Assembly (NCBI GenBank): GCA_902595845.1
Contig: CACJRN010000004.1
Span: 1-64,000 of the forward strand
DNA length: 64,000 nucleotides
DNA from: an uncultured Gammaproteobacteria bacterium
GTDB taxonomy: Bacteria; Pseudomonadota; Gammaproteobacteria; Steroidobacterales; UBA11654
Direction: 5' to 3'
Below, in pieces: positions 43,320 to 52,097 of the stretch. The number at the start of each line of letters is the position of its first letter. Position 1 is the stretch's first letter. The position numbers were made by a program, and so were the translations under genes. The notes under the pieces were generated by a model. That model worked only from the letters and a program-made list of their open reading frames with translations, ran no database searches and had not been told where the DNA came from.

Positions 43320-44516
43320 ATGTCCGGGCCACTCAAAGGACTTAAAATACTGGAGCTGACCAGTGTAGTCCTTGGCCCTTGGGCTGCTCAAATACTCGCA
43401 GATATGGGAGCTGAGGTCATTAAGGTTGAGGCACCTTTCGGTGACAGCAATAGACAGTTAGGTGCTTCAAGAAACCCTGGAATGGCCGCTTTATATTTAT
43501 CCAATAATCGAAACAAAAGGAGCCTTGTTCTCGATCTAAAACAGGAAAGTGCAAAAAATGCTCTTTTTGAAATCATCAAAGATTGTGATGTGTTTCTGCA
43601 TAATAACAGACCACAAGTGATGACCAAGCTTGGATTAGAATATGACCAGATCTCTGAGGTTAATCCGAGCATTGTCTATTGTGGTACTTATGGTTATGGA
43701 AAAGACGGACCTTATGGGAAAAAAGGTGCATTGGATGATTCAATTCAAGGAGTGAGTGGAATTGCAAGCCTAAATGAATTGGTATTGGGAGAGCCGAGAT
43801 ATTTACCAACCGTTGTTGCAGATAAAACCACAGCCATTACTGTTGTTTATTCTATTCTTGCTGCATTATTTCATCGTGAGAGAACGGGCGAAGGTCAAGA
43901 GGTAGAGGTTCCAATGTTTGAGTCAATGGTTTTCTTTACAATGGCTGAGCACATTTGGGGTGAAATATTTGAACCCGCATTGGGTCCTGCAGGATATACA
44001 AGATTGATGTCTCATCATCGAAAGCCGTACAAGACTAAAGATGGTTACATTGCTGTTTTGCCATATATGAATAATCACTGGAAGACCTTCTGTGAAAAGG
44101 GTGAGAGACCAGACTTAATTGAAGATGATCGATTTAAAGATCTTTCATCAAGAGTTAAGAATATTGATGACACTTATTCTGAGACAGGAAAAATACTCGC
44201 AACCAAGACCACAAAAGAGTGGCTAGAAATCTTCGATGAAACAAAAGTTCCAGTGATAGTTGTAAACACACTGGATGACCTCTTTCATGACCCGCATCTC
44301 AAAGAGGTAGGGTTTTGGAAAGAGTATGACCATCCAACAGAAGGCAAGCTTAAAATGCCAGGTTTCCCAGCAAACTTCTCTAAAACACCTGCATCAATTA
44401 GGAAACATGCCCCAAAGTTAGGAGAGCACACAGTTGAAATCTTAAAAGAGGCTGGGATAGATGACGAGACCATCGAAGAGATGATCTCATCTAAAGCAAC
44501 TCTGGTTTCTGATTAA
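43320..44516 (+). CDS. CaiB/BaiF family (class III) CoA-transferase
   Basis: The 398 residues have the family opening (LKILELTSVVLGPWAAQILADMGAEVIKVE) and the acyl-acceptor Asp region after GYGKDGPYG (KKGALDDSIQG). It would move CoA between an acyl-CoA donor and a carboxylic acid. It is the only gene of the cluster that would activate or release a CoA thioester, which suggests that the cluster feeds a carboxylate into central metabolism. It overlaps the convergent peroxiredoxin by 4 bases (TTAA). Confidence 0.92.
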   Translation: MSGPLKGLKILELTSVVLGPWAAQILADMGAEVIKVEAPFGDSNRQLGASRNPGMAALYLSNNRNKRSLVLDLKQESAKNALFEIIKDCDVFLHNNRPQVMTKLGLEYDQISEVNPSIVYCGTYGYGKDGPYGKKGALDDSIQGVSGIASLNELVLGEPRYLPTVVADKTTAITVVYSILAALFHRERTGEGQEVEVPMFESMVFFTMAEHIWGEIFEPALGPAGYTRLMSHHRKPYKTKDGYIAVLPYMNNHWKTFCEKGERPDLIEDDRFKDLSSRVKNIDDTYSETGKILATKTTKEWLEIFDETKVPVIVVNTLDDLFHDPHLKEVGFWKEYDHPTEGKLKMPGFPANFSKTPASIRKHAPKLGEHTVEILKEAGIDDETIEEMISSKATLVSD

Positions 44517-45055
44517 GCTCTTTTTTGGAGCAGTTTAAGCTCTTCGATTACTTCATCAGTATGTTTTTCAGGATCAACACTCTTATAGTGTTTAACAATT
44601 ACTCCTTCCGGATCAATGATAAATGATTCCCTTTTTGTAATTGTCATCATTAAAAACTTACCCAAAACTCCATAACTGACTGCAGACTCTTTTTCTACAT
44701 CTGCTAGGATTGGATATGGAAGACTATATTTCTCACTGAATTCTTTATGAGATTCTACATCATCCAAACTGATGCCAAGAATTTGCGTATCTAGATCATC
44801 GAATGCAAAGATATTATCTCTGAAGTTACAAGCCTCAGTGGTACATCCTGGTGTTCCATCCTTTGGATAAAAGAATAGAACCACATATTGCCCTTTATAA
44901 TCTTCAAGGGTATGCCAATCACCATTTTGGTCTTGGAGTTTAAATGTTGGAGCTATTTCACCTACAGCAGGTTGCGAGTCGGTGTAAGCATCTGCCCAGA
45001 AAAAAATTGAGATTACAGCTGTCAACGACAATAGTTTTAAAAAGTGGTTTTTCAT
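44513..45055 (-). CDS. Secreted Bcp/PrxQ-type peroxiredoxin
   Basis: The 180 residues open with a signal peptide (LLSLTAVISIFFWADA) and continue as an AhpC/TSA fold. The peroxidatic Cys is in DGTPGCTTE, with a second Cys five positions later (EACNF), the PrxQ arrangement. It reduces hydrogen or organic peroxides, in this case in the periplasm rather than the cytoplasm. This is a modest departure from typical cytoplasmic Bcp. It has its own promoter-sized divergent region with the patatin gene. Confidence 0.9.
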   Translation of the reverse strand: MKNHFLKLLSLTAVISIFFWADAYTDSQPAVGEIAPTFKLQDQNGDWHTLEDYKGQYVVLFFYPKDGTPGCTTEACNFRDNIFAFDDLDTQILGISLDDVESHKEFSEKYSLPYPILADVEKESAVSYGVLGKFLMMTITKRESFIIDPEGVIVKHYKSVDPEKHTDEVIEELKLLQKRA

Positions 45056-45111
45056 AAATCATTCCTCAAGTTCGTTGTACTACTCTAGAACATGTGTATA
45101 AATTAGTCTAC

Positions 45112-46251
45112 ATGGAATCTTTCGATCATAAATTGGGTTTGGTTTTGCCCGGAGGTGGGGCAAGAGGTGCATACCAAGTTGGTGTCTTAAAGGCGATCTC
45201 AAGCATTCAGGGAAGCATTGAAAAATCACCATTTGATGTGATCAGCGGAACATCTGCTGGAGCAATCAACGCAAGTATGATTTGTAGTGAAATAGATAAT
45301 TTCCATGAATCTGTTCTGAAGCTCGAAAATATATGGGGAAATTTCTCTACCAATCAAATTTATAGGACTGAGAAGTTGTTTATGCTGAGACAGAGTTTTC
45401 ATTGGTTGTTAACTTTGATCAGTGGTGGAGTACTTATGAAGAATCCAAGATCACTTCTAGATAATCAGCCATTAAGAGACCTACTGAAAGACGCGGTCGA
45501 TTTTGAATCCATCAATCGCAATATCAACTCAGGTGGGTTGGATGCACTGATAATTAATGCAGCATCTTATGAGCAAAAACAATCGGTATCATTTTTCACA
45601 ACAAATACTAGCGTAGAGAATTGGCATAAAGTAGGAAGATCGAGTAGAAAAACAGAAATTAATATTGATCATTTAATGGCAAGTGTGGCGCTTCCCTTAA
45701 TTTTCCCAGCGGTCAGTATTGATGGAGAGTATTATGGGGATGGAGCAATTCATCAAGAAACCCCACTTTCGCCAGCCATTCGCTTGGGAGCTAAGAACCT
45801 TCTGATCATATCTACTGAGTCATCGAAGGATAATGTCATGAATTCTTCTAAAAAAGATTACCCAAGTTTTTCTGAAATTGGAGGATATATTCTGGACGGT
45901 TTATTTTCTGGCAGCCTCTACTCTGATCTAGAACGATTAGATCGCATCAATCAAGTCATCTCTCTGAATGACAACCAAAAGGTTCAAACCAATACAAAAG
46001 AAATGAAACATATAGATTATTTGGTTATTTCCCCTTCGATTGATTTTAGTGTGATTGCCAAGAGTTGTTACAAAGACATGCCCTTTAGCTTGAGAATGTT
46101 ATTCAAAGGCATAGGGATTAAGAAAGATAAGAATTCTGATTTATTGAGTTTCTTACTATTTGAATCTAGTTTTTCTAAATCGCTCATGGACCTTGGATTT
46201 TCTGATGCCATGAACAGAAAAGATGAGATTGAGGATTTCCTCAAGATCTAA
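45112..46251 (+). CDS. Patatin-like phospholipase
   Basis: The 379 residues carry the oxyanion loop GGGARGAYQVG, nucleophile Ser in GTSAG and the dyad Asp in YGDGAIH. It would hydrolyse phospholipid or other acyl esters. Location is probably cytoplasmic or membrane-associated (no clear signal peptide). A GTG at 45094 extends the frame by six residues, but neither start has a good ribosome site. The ATG is chosen because the conserved region begins directly after it. The 3' end overlaps mgtE by 4 bases. Confidence 0.88.
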   Translation: MESFDHKLGLVLPGGGARGAYQVGVLKAISSIQGSIEKSPFDVISGTSAGAINASMICSEIDNFHESVLKLENIWGNFSTNQIYRTEKLFMLRQSFHWLLTLISGGVLMKNPRSLLDNQPLRDLLKDAVDFESINRNINSGGLDALIINAASYEQKQSVSFFTTNTSVENWHKVGRSSRKTEINIDHLMASVALPLIFPAVSIDGEYYGDGAIHQETPLSPAIRLGAKNLLIISTESSKDNVMNSSKKDYPSFSEIGGYILDGLFSGSLYSDLERLDRINQVISLNDNQKVQTNTKEMKHIDYLVISPSIDFSVIAKSCYKDMPFSLRMLFKGIGIKKDKNSDLLSFLLFESSFSKSLMDLGFSDAMNRKDEIEDFLKI

Positions 46252-47591
46252 ATTAAAACTAGAGTTGCAAGACCCAGAAAGGTTACAAAGCCAAGCACAT
46301 CTGTCAATGTTGTCATCATCACTCCGCTGGCCAGAGCAGGGTCGATTCCAATTCTTTTAAGTAGGAAAGGAATAGTGACCCCTGCTATTGCTGATGCAAA
46401 AATATTCAGAAGCATTGAGACACCAACAATGATTCCTATTTCCCATGTAGTTTGAAACAGCAAAACAGCAAAACAAGAAACAATAATTGCCCAAAATGTT
46501 CCATTCACCAATGAAATCATCATTTCTTTTGTAAGCAATCGTATTGCATTTGAGTTCTGAATCTTGCCCATTGCAATGCCTCTTATTACCAATATTAGGG
46601 TTTGATTTCCTGCCACCCCACCCATGCTAGCAACGATTGGCATCAGCACAGCAAGAATAACAATTTGATCAATTGTTGATTGAAATAGGCTTACTGCAGA
46701 TGCGACCACGAATGCAGTAAATAAGTTTGCCCCAAGCCATATCGCTCTCCTTCTTGAACTCACAAAAATAGGAGCAAAGATATCATCTTCATCGTCAAGA
46801 CCTGCCATATTAAAAATTTCACTATTTGCTTGGTCCTGAATTGCATCGACCACGTCATCAACCGTTATCTCACCTAATAGTTTATTTTCATCATCCACAA
46901 CAGGAAGTGAGATCAAATCGAGGTTTTGAAATGTTGATATGACTTCATCGGCTGAGGAAGATGCACCGATCGGGTTGACCTCACTATCCATGATTTGCTC
47001 AATTGGTATTTCTGTGTCTTCATTAAAAAGATCTACCAGCTTCACAGAGCCAATATATTCATTATTGCGATTAATGACATAAATGTAGTTTGTATTTTCT
47101 GGCAGTTTATTCAGTGACCTTAAATATCTTATGAGACCATTTATATTCAGACCTCTTCTGATTGATAAAATATTTGGATTGGTTAACCCGCCAGCAGTAT
47201 TCTCATCAAATGACATAACTGATTCAAGCCTGGCTTGATCCTGTCTGTCTAGTGCACGTATGACCTCGTCTGTAATTTGATCAGGTAAATCATTCAGAAT
47301 ATCTGCTAAGTCATCTAGCTCAAGGTCTTGTGTTGCTGCAATGATTTGGTTTGTATCCATTTGATCAATTAGATTTTGGCGTACATCATCAACAAGTTCT
47401 TTGAGCACTTCACCTTCATCTTCTTGACTAACCATGCGCCATAGGATTTCTCTATTTCTCGGCTCCATTGCCTCAAGCAGTCTTGCAATTTCATATGGGC
47501 TCAGTGAAGCGAGTTTGCCTCGGATTCCTATCGATCTCTCTTTTTCAAAGTCATGTAGAAGTTGGGTTAGATTTTTTTCAGGGTTTGACAT
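46248..47591 (-). CDS. mgtE: Magnesium transporter MgtE
   Basis: The 447 residues comprise an N-terminal superhelical MgtE_N domain, two CBS domains (about 135-260, e.g. VVDDENKLLGEITVDDVVDA) and five C-terminal membrane helices including the pore segment MGGVAGNQTLILVIRGIAMG. It is a Mg2+-gated channel for magnesium uptake. It lies 49 bases downstream of lptB on the same strand, so it may be read from the lpt transcript. Confidence 0.95.
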   Translation of the reverse strand: MSNPEKNLTQLLHDFEKERSIGIRGKLASLSPYEIARLLEAMEPRNREILWRMVSQEDEGEVLKELVDDVRQNLIDQMDTNQIIAATQDLELDDLADILNDLPDQITDEVIRALDRQDQARLESVMSFDENTAGGLTNPNILSIRRGLNINGLIRYLRSLNKLPENTNYIYVINRNNEYIGSVKLVDLFNEDTEIPIEQIMDSEVNPIGASSSADEVISTFQNLDLISLPVVDDENKLLGEITVDDVVDAIQDQANSEIFNMAGLDDEDDIFAPIFVSSRRRAIWLGANLFTAFVVASAVSLFQSTIDQIVILAVLMPIVASMGGVAGNQTLILVIRGIAMGKIQNSNAIRLLTKEMMISLVNGTFWAIIVSCFAVLLFQTTWEIGIIVGVSMLLNIFASAIAGVTIPFLLKRIGIDPALASGVMMTTLTDVLGFVTFLGLATLVLI

Positions 47592-47640
47592 TTTATTTTC
47601 TTATTTGTTCAATCTGCCAAAAAGAAAGAAGAAAGTCTAT

Positions 47641-48366
47641 CTACATCCTAAAGCTTTCTCCTAGGTATACTTTCTTCACTTGTTTATTCTCTAATATTTG
47701 GTCGGGTGTTCCATACGCAATGGATGTTCCTTCATTCACAATATACCCTCGATCACAAATACCCAATGTTTCTCTGACATTATGATCAGTGATGAGTATC
47801 CCAATGCCTTCGGAGGCCAGTGATTTGATAATACCCTGTATATCAAGTACTGAAATGGGGTCAACACCTGCAAATGGCTCATCTAGGAGTATAAATTTTG
47901 GCTCAATTGAAAGTGTTCTTGCAATTTCAACTCTTCTTCTTTCACCTCCTGATAGGCTCATTCCAATTGAATTTCTAACTTCATTCAGGTTAAGTTGGTC
48001 AAGCAGTTTCTCAAGGATTTCTGATCTTTTTGATAGCGATAGGTTGTTCCTCATCTCAAGAACAGCAAGGATATTTTCCTGAACAGTGAGCTTTCTAAAG
48101 ACAGAGGCTTCTTGAGGAAGATAGCCTATTCCAATTTTCGCTCTTTTATGAATTGGATATTTTGTGATATCTATATCATCCATTGTAATCTTACCTCGAG
48201 TACATGAAACCAAACCAACAGTCATGTAGAAAGCAGTTGTCTTTCCTGCTCCATTTGGTCCCAGCAATCCAATTATCTCACCACTCTTAATGTTGAAACT
48301 TAAGTTATTCACCACTTTTCTCGAGCGATATTTCTTTTCTAGTGATTCTGCTATTAAAATACTCAT
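47641..48366 (-). CDS. lptB: LPS export ABC transporter ATPase
   Basis: The 241 residues have Walker [10 protein letters not shown], signature [10 protein letters not shown], Walker [13 protein letters not shown] and switch His in ITDHNV. The match to E. coli LptB is close throughout. It powers LPS extraction from the inner membrane together with LptF/LptG and LptC. It is 6 bases downstream of lptC. The periplasmic carrier gene lptA, which normally lies between them, is absent. Confidence 0.97.
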   Translation of the reverse strand: MSILIAESLEKKYRSRKVVNNLSFNIKSGEIIGLLGPNGAGKTTAFYMTVGLVSCTRGKITMDDIDITKYPIHKRAKIGIGYLPQEASVFRKLTVQENILAVLEMRNNLSLSKRSEILEKLLDQLNLNEVRNSIGMSLSGGERRRVEIARTLSIEPKFILLDEPFAGVDPISVLDIQGIIKSLASEGIGILITDHNVRETLGICDRGYIVNEGTSIAYGTPDQILENKQVKKVYLGESFRM

Positions 48367-48372
48367 AATTGT

Positions 48373-48921
48373 CTATTGCATCGAACTTGGAACATTACTT
48401 GCTCTAAATTTAATTTGATTTTCTTCAAGCATTGCATTAAATCCATAAGCCTCAATCGTATTATTATTTATTGTAATTTTTACTTTCTTATTTGTTGCAA
48501 TGGTCATTTTGATCGGATTTATTTCCATATATTCTGTTTCAATAATTGATGGCCTTAAAGCTGAGTTATTTTCAATCAAAACATTACCTCTTAATACAAG
48601 AAGGCTTTGATCGTCGTACATTTCACCTTTGTCAGATGAGATTCTCCAGTTATTTAAATCATCTGTATAATACTTGAGTTCCACTTGTTCAAGTATTATC
48701 TGGTCATCTCCACTTTCAGTGCTAGCTTTCTTAGAAAAAACTTTATAACTTAAGCCACCCATTTGATTAGAGCCTAAAAATTCAGCATTTTTTATACTAT
48801 AAATTCTTTCGCTTGATTCAAGTGATGTCTCTATTTCAAACTCATTGGTAGACAGAAAAGCCAGATAGCTTCCAGTTGCTAAAAAAAGCAAAAGAATTAA
48901 TTTAAAGAAAAAACCAAACAC
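48373..48921 (-). CDS. lptC: LPS export protein LptC
   Basis: The 182 residues comprise one N-terminal membrane helix (about 4-22) and a periplasmic beta-jellyroll domain with alternating strands, matching LptC in size and pattern (ISSDKGEMYDDQSLLVLRG and IETEYMEINP are LptC-like). It bridges the LptB2FG pump and LptA. It lies between kdsD and lptB, and a typical kdsC is missing upstream. Confidence 0.88.
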   Translation of the reverse strand: MFGFFFKLILLLFLATGSYLAFLSTNEFEIETSLESSERIYSIKNAEFLGSNQMGGLSYKVFSKKASTESGDDQIILEQVELKYYTDDLNNWRISSDKGEMYDDQSLLVLRGNVLIENNSALRPSIIETEYMEINPIKMTIATNKKVKITINNNTIEAYGFNAMLEENQIKFRASNVPSSMQ

Positions 48922-48931
48922 AAAGTTCTGT

Positions 48932-49900
48932 TTACATCAGCCCAGCCCTAAATAGATCATGAATATTTAGAGCTCCTATGACTTTATTTTGTTTGGTTAC
49001 AATGATTGATGTGATTTTTTTCTGTTGAATGAGACTCAGCGCATTATAAGCAAGAGTATCTTCAGAAAGAACAAATGGGTTTGCTGTCATGACATCAAAC
49101 ATTTTAGTTGCTTTTATATCTATGCTTGATTCAAGTGTTCTTCTGAGATCACCATCAGTAAAAATTCCAGCAAGTTGGTTGTCTTTGTCTACCACAGCCG
49201 TCATTCCCAAAGCTTTTTGTGACATTTCAATGAGTCCGGTTGATAGTGAATCATCTGAGCAAACAATAGGTATTTCCTCACCCGTATGCATGATGTCACC
49301 GACACTAAGTAAAAGCTGTTTCCCAAGTGAGCCTCCCGGGTGTGATTTCGCAAAATCTTCCTTTGTGAATCCTTTGCGCTCAAGAAGTGCAACGGCAAAA
49401 GCATCTCCTACTGCCAATGCTGTGGTAGTGCTGGCTGTGGGAGCTAGGTTCATTGGGCAGGCCTCTTCATCAACAGGAACATGGATATGGATGTCTGACT
49501 CTAAGGATAATTTAGAATCAGTATTTCCCGTAAAAGCAACAATCTTGATTTCTTTCTTCTTGAGATATGGAAGCAAAGAAATTATTTCCTCAGTTTCTCC
49601 GGAATAAGAGAATATTAATACAATGTCTTTTTGATCTATCATCCCAAGGTCACCATGAATTGCTTCACTTGGATGAATAAAGTAGGAAGGCGTCCCAGTG
49701 CTTGAAAGTGTTGCTGCAATCTTATCTGCGATATGCCCTGACTTTCCCAGACCCATTACAATCAATTTTCCTGAACATTGGAGGCATAATTCGCATGCAT
49801 CGATAAATGCTTGATCGATTTGATCTATTTGTTTTGTAAGCGCTTTGGATTCAATTTCCAAAACCTTTTTCGCAACGGCGATGTAATCAAAATTTGTCAT
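48932..49900 (-). CDS. kdsD: D-arabinose 5-phosphate isomerase
   Basis: The 322 residues (E. coli KdsD 328) comprise an N-terminal SIS domain (GLGKSGHIADKIAATLSSTG, IHPSEAIHGDLG) and two C-terminal CBS domains (TDGDLRRTLE, IIVTKQNKVIGALNIHDLFRAG). It interconverts ribulose 5-phosphate and arabinose 5-phosphate, the first step of Kdo synthesis for LPS. It heads the minus-strand kdsD-lptC-lptB operon and is divergent from ibaG-murA. Confidence 0.95.
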   Translation of the reverse strand: MTNFDYIAVAKKVLEIESKALTKQIDQIDQAFIDACELCLQCSGKLIVMGLGKSGHIADKIAATLSSTGTPSYFIHPSEAIHGDLGMIDQKDIVLIFSYSGETEEIISLLPYLKKKEIKIVAFTGNTDSKLSLESDIHIHVPVDEEACPMNLAPTASTTTALAVGDAFAVALLERKGFTKEDFAKSHPGGSLGKQLLLSVGDIMHTGEEIPIVCSDDSLSTGLIEMSQKALGMTAVVDKDNQLAGIFTDGDLRRTLESSIDIKATKMFDVMTANPFVLSEDTLAYNALSLIQQKKITSIIVTKQNKVIGALNIHDLFRAGLM

Positions 49901-49972
49901 TAAGGTTCAAGTAAAAAGTATAATGGCTCTATCTATATATAATCTCAACGAATTAAGAATATAATAAATAGA

Positions 49973-50200
49973 ATGAATCCTGAACAAATAACTCAATTAA
50001 TACAGTCTTCAATCCCAGATGCTGATGTATCTGTCTCAAGTGATGATAATATTCATTTTACTGCCACTGTGATCTCACCTTCCTTTCAAAATCTTTCTCT
50101 AATCGAAAGGCATAAGATGATTTACGCTTCTCTTGGAGATAACATGAAGCAGGAAATCCATGCACTCAGTATCGATGCAAGGGCGCCAAGCACCAGCTAG
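49973..50200 (+). CDS. ibaG: BolA-family protein, IbaG-like
   Basis: The 75-residue protein has the short BolA/IbaG domain with the conserved helix RHKMIYASLGD and the His of EIHALSI. BolA proteins bind [2Fe-2S] clusters with monothiol glutaredoxins. It directly precedes murA, as in many gammaproteobacteria, and overlaps it by 41 bases in another frame. The last eleven codons double as the start of murA. Confidence 0.9.
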   Translation: MNPEQITQLIQSSIPDADVSVSSDDNIHFTATVISPSFQNLSLIERHKMIYASLGDNMKQEIHALSIDARAPSTS

Positions 50201-51461
50201 AAGACCATTGAAAAAATTAGCAATTAATGGCGGATATACCCTTAATGGGAACATAGAAATATCAGGCTCTAAAAATGCAGCCTTACCTATGATGGCTGCA
50301 TCTATTTTATCTGATCAAGATATTGTCCTTCATGGCATTCCTGATCTGGCTGATGTCAGAACAATGATTATCCTATTAGAATCTATGGGTATAGAGATTA
50401 ATAAAAACCACAAAGATTCTCTTAAATTCAATGCCTCTGGTGTTGATTCAAGGTTTGCATCATATGAGCTGGTCAAAACAATGAGGGCATCAATCATGGT
50501 CCTTGGACCATTGCTAGCAAAGTACGGAGAGGCAAAGGTTTCATTGCCTGGAGGCTGCGCTATTGGAGCTCGACCAGTTGATCTCCATATAGAGGGCTTA
50601 GAAAAATTAGGAGCAAGGATAGAAATAAGAGACGGATATATATTGGCCTCCGCAGATAGATTGATAGGCTCGTCATATTGTTTTCCAAAAAAGAGCGTGA
50701 CTGGAACTGCGAATATATTGATGGCTGCGACCTTGGCAGAGGGGCAAACAGAAATCGTCAATGCAGCTTGTGAACCAGAAATTGTTCAACTTGGTGAGCT
50801 TCTTAATGCTATGGGAGCAAAAATTGATGGTGTCGGAGGAGATTGCATAAAAATAGAAGGTGTAGAAAATCTTGTCAGCGCTGAAATTGAAATTATTCCA
50901 GATCGGATTGAGGCAATTACAATGATTATTGCTGGAATCATAACCCAAGGTGAGCTAAAGATTGAGAATATCGATCCTTCACATATAGAGAGACCTATTG
51001 ATTTGATCAGGCAATGTGGTGCAATGCTGGAGATATCAGAACGCAGTTTGTTCGTGAAAGGACCAGATCAGATTCTTCCCATTAGTTTTGAAACAGAGGC
51101 TTATCCAGGAATTCCAACTGATATTCAGGCGCAGTTGATGGTATTAAATAGTATTGCAAACGGTGACTCCAAGATCACAGAGACGATTTTTGAGAATAGA
51201 TTCATGCATGTATTGGAACTCAAAAGAATGGGCGCAAATATCAGTATTGATGGAAGCACTGCGAAAATAAGTGGCGTTTCAAGATTAAATTCAGCGCCTG
51301 TAATGGCAACTGACCTGAGAGCTTCTGCCGCTTTGATTCTTGCAGGTCTTATTGCAAAAGGAGAAACTGTGATTGATAGAATTTATCATCTCGATCGCGG
51401 ATATGAGAGTCTTGAAAAAAAGCTATCAAATATCGGTGCAAAAGTTCGAAGAATTGACTAA
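50160..51461 (+). CDS. murA: UDP-N-acetylglucosamine 1-carboxyvinyltransferase
   Basis: The 433 residues contain the active-site Cys in LPGGCAIGARPVDLH, SGSKNAALP near the N-terminus and the DLRASAALILAGL segment. It performs the first committed step of peptidoglycan synthesis by adding enolpyruvate from PEP to UDP-GlcNAc, and it is the fosfomycin target. The ATG at 50160 is preceded by AGGA 6 bases upstream. A later in-frame ATG (50178) has none, so an extended N-terminus overlapping ibaG is accepted. Confidence 0.96.
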   Translation: MHSVSMQGRQAPARRPLKKLAINGGYTLNGNIEISGSKNAALPMMAASILSDQDIVLHGIPDLADVRTMIILLESMGIEINKNHKDSLKFNASGVDSRFASYELVKTMRASIMVLGPLLAKYGEAKVSLPGGCAIGARPVDLHIEGLEKLGARIEIRDGYILASADRLIGSSYCFPKKSVTGTANILMAATLAEGQTEIVNAACEPEIVQLGELLNAMGAKIDGVGGDCIKIEGVENLVSAEIEIIPDRIEAITMIIAGIITQGELKIENIDPSHIERPIDLIRQCGAMLEISERSLFVKGPDQILPISFETEAYPGIPTDIQAQLMVLNSIANGDSKITETIFENRFMHVLELKRMGANISIDGSTAKISGVSRLNSAPVMATDLRASAALILAGLIAKGETVIDRIYHLDRGYESLEKKLSNIGAKVRRID

Positions 51462-51480
51462 TGATTTTTGTTTATTCGTG

Positions 51481-51486
51481 TATAAT
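51481..51486 (+). promoter_or_regulatory. Candidate -10 element of petABC
   Basis: TATAAT stands 31 bases before the petA ATG in the 56-base murA-petA gap. No good -35 is seen at 16-18 bases. TTGACT at 51454 is 21 bases away and overlaps the murA stop. Confidence 0.35.
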
Positions 51487-51517
51487 CGCACTTGCTTTTT
51501 AGGTTAAAGGTTTCCAA

Positions 51518-52093
51518 ATGTCAGAGAATCTTAATAGAAGAAAGTTTTTATCAATTGCGACAAGTGTTACTAGCGCTGTTGGAGGAATATTTGCTCTAGG
51601 AGCTTTTATTTCAACTTTTCAGCCAAGCAAGAAAGCAAAAGCACTTGGTGCATCTATTAGAGTTAGCCTGTCAAAATTAGAACCTGGCTCGATAATAAAG
51701 GTAATTTATAGAGGTAAACCCATATGGGTCTTACGAAGAACTGACCAAATGATCAATGAGCTCGATAATGAAAACTCTAACCTAAGAGATCCTGAATCTA
51801 ACTTATCTGTTCAGCCAGATTTTGCTAAGAATAGATTTCGATCAAAGAACCCAGAATTTTTTGTTGTTGAAGGAGTTTGCACTCATTTGGGTTGTGCTCC
51901 AATTGAGAAATTTGCGATTGCTCCTGCAGACATGGGTCCAGACTGGAAAGGAGGTTTCTATTGTCCATGCCATGGATCAAAATTTGATTTATCTGGAAGG
52001 GTGTATGCTGGCGTTCCTGCTCCATCAAATCTAAGGGTACCAGCTCATCAATTTATTGACGAAACCACTTTATTAGTGGGCGAGAATAGTTAA
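51518..52093 (+). CDS. petA: Ubiquinol-cytochrome c reductase, Rieske iron-sulfur subunit
   Basis: The 191 residues begin with a Tat-type anchor (NRRKFLSIATSVTSAVG, twin Arg). The Rieske cluster ligands are in CTHLGC and CPCHGS. It transfers electrons from ubiquinol to cytochrome c1 in the bc1 complex. It is the first gene of petABC, followed by sspA. The ribosome site is AAAGG. Confidence 0.97.
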   Translation: MSENLNRRKFLSIATSVTSAVGGIFALGAFISTFQPSKKAKALGASIRVSLSKLEPGSIIKVIYRGKPIWVLRRTDQMINELDNENSNLRDPESNLSVQPDFAKNRFRSKNPEFFVVEGVCTHLGCAPIEKFAIAPADMGPDWKGGFYCPCHGSKFDLSGRVYAGVPAPSNLRVPAHQFIDETTLLVGENS

Positions 52094-52097
52094 ACAA

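Noticed and set aside
43320..44516. DddD-type DMSP CoA-transferase/lyase
   Set aside because: DddD has two CaiB-like domains and is about twice as long.
49089..49607. A 172-residue plus-strand frame inside kdsD
   Set aside because: It is a shadow of the kdsD coding strand. KdsD has complete SIS and CBS motifs.
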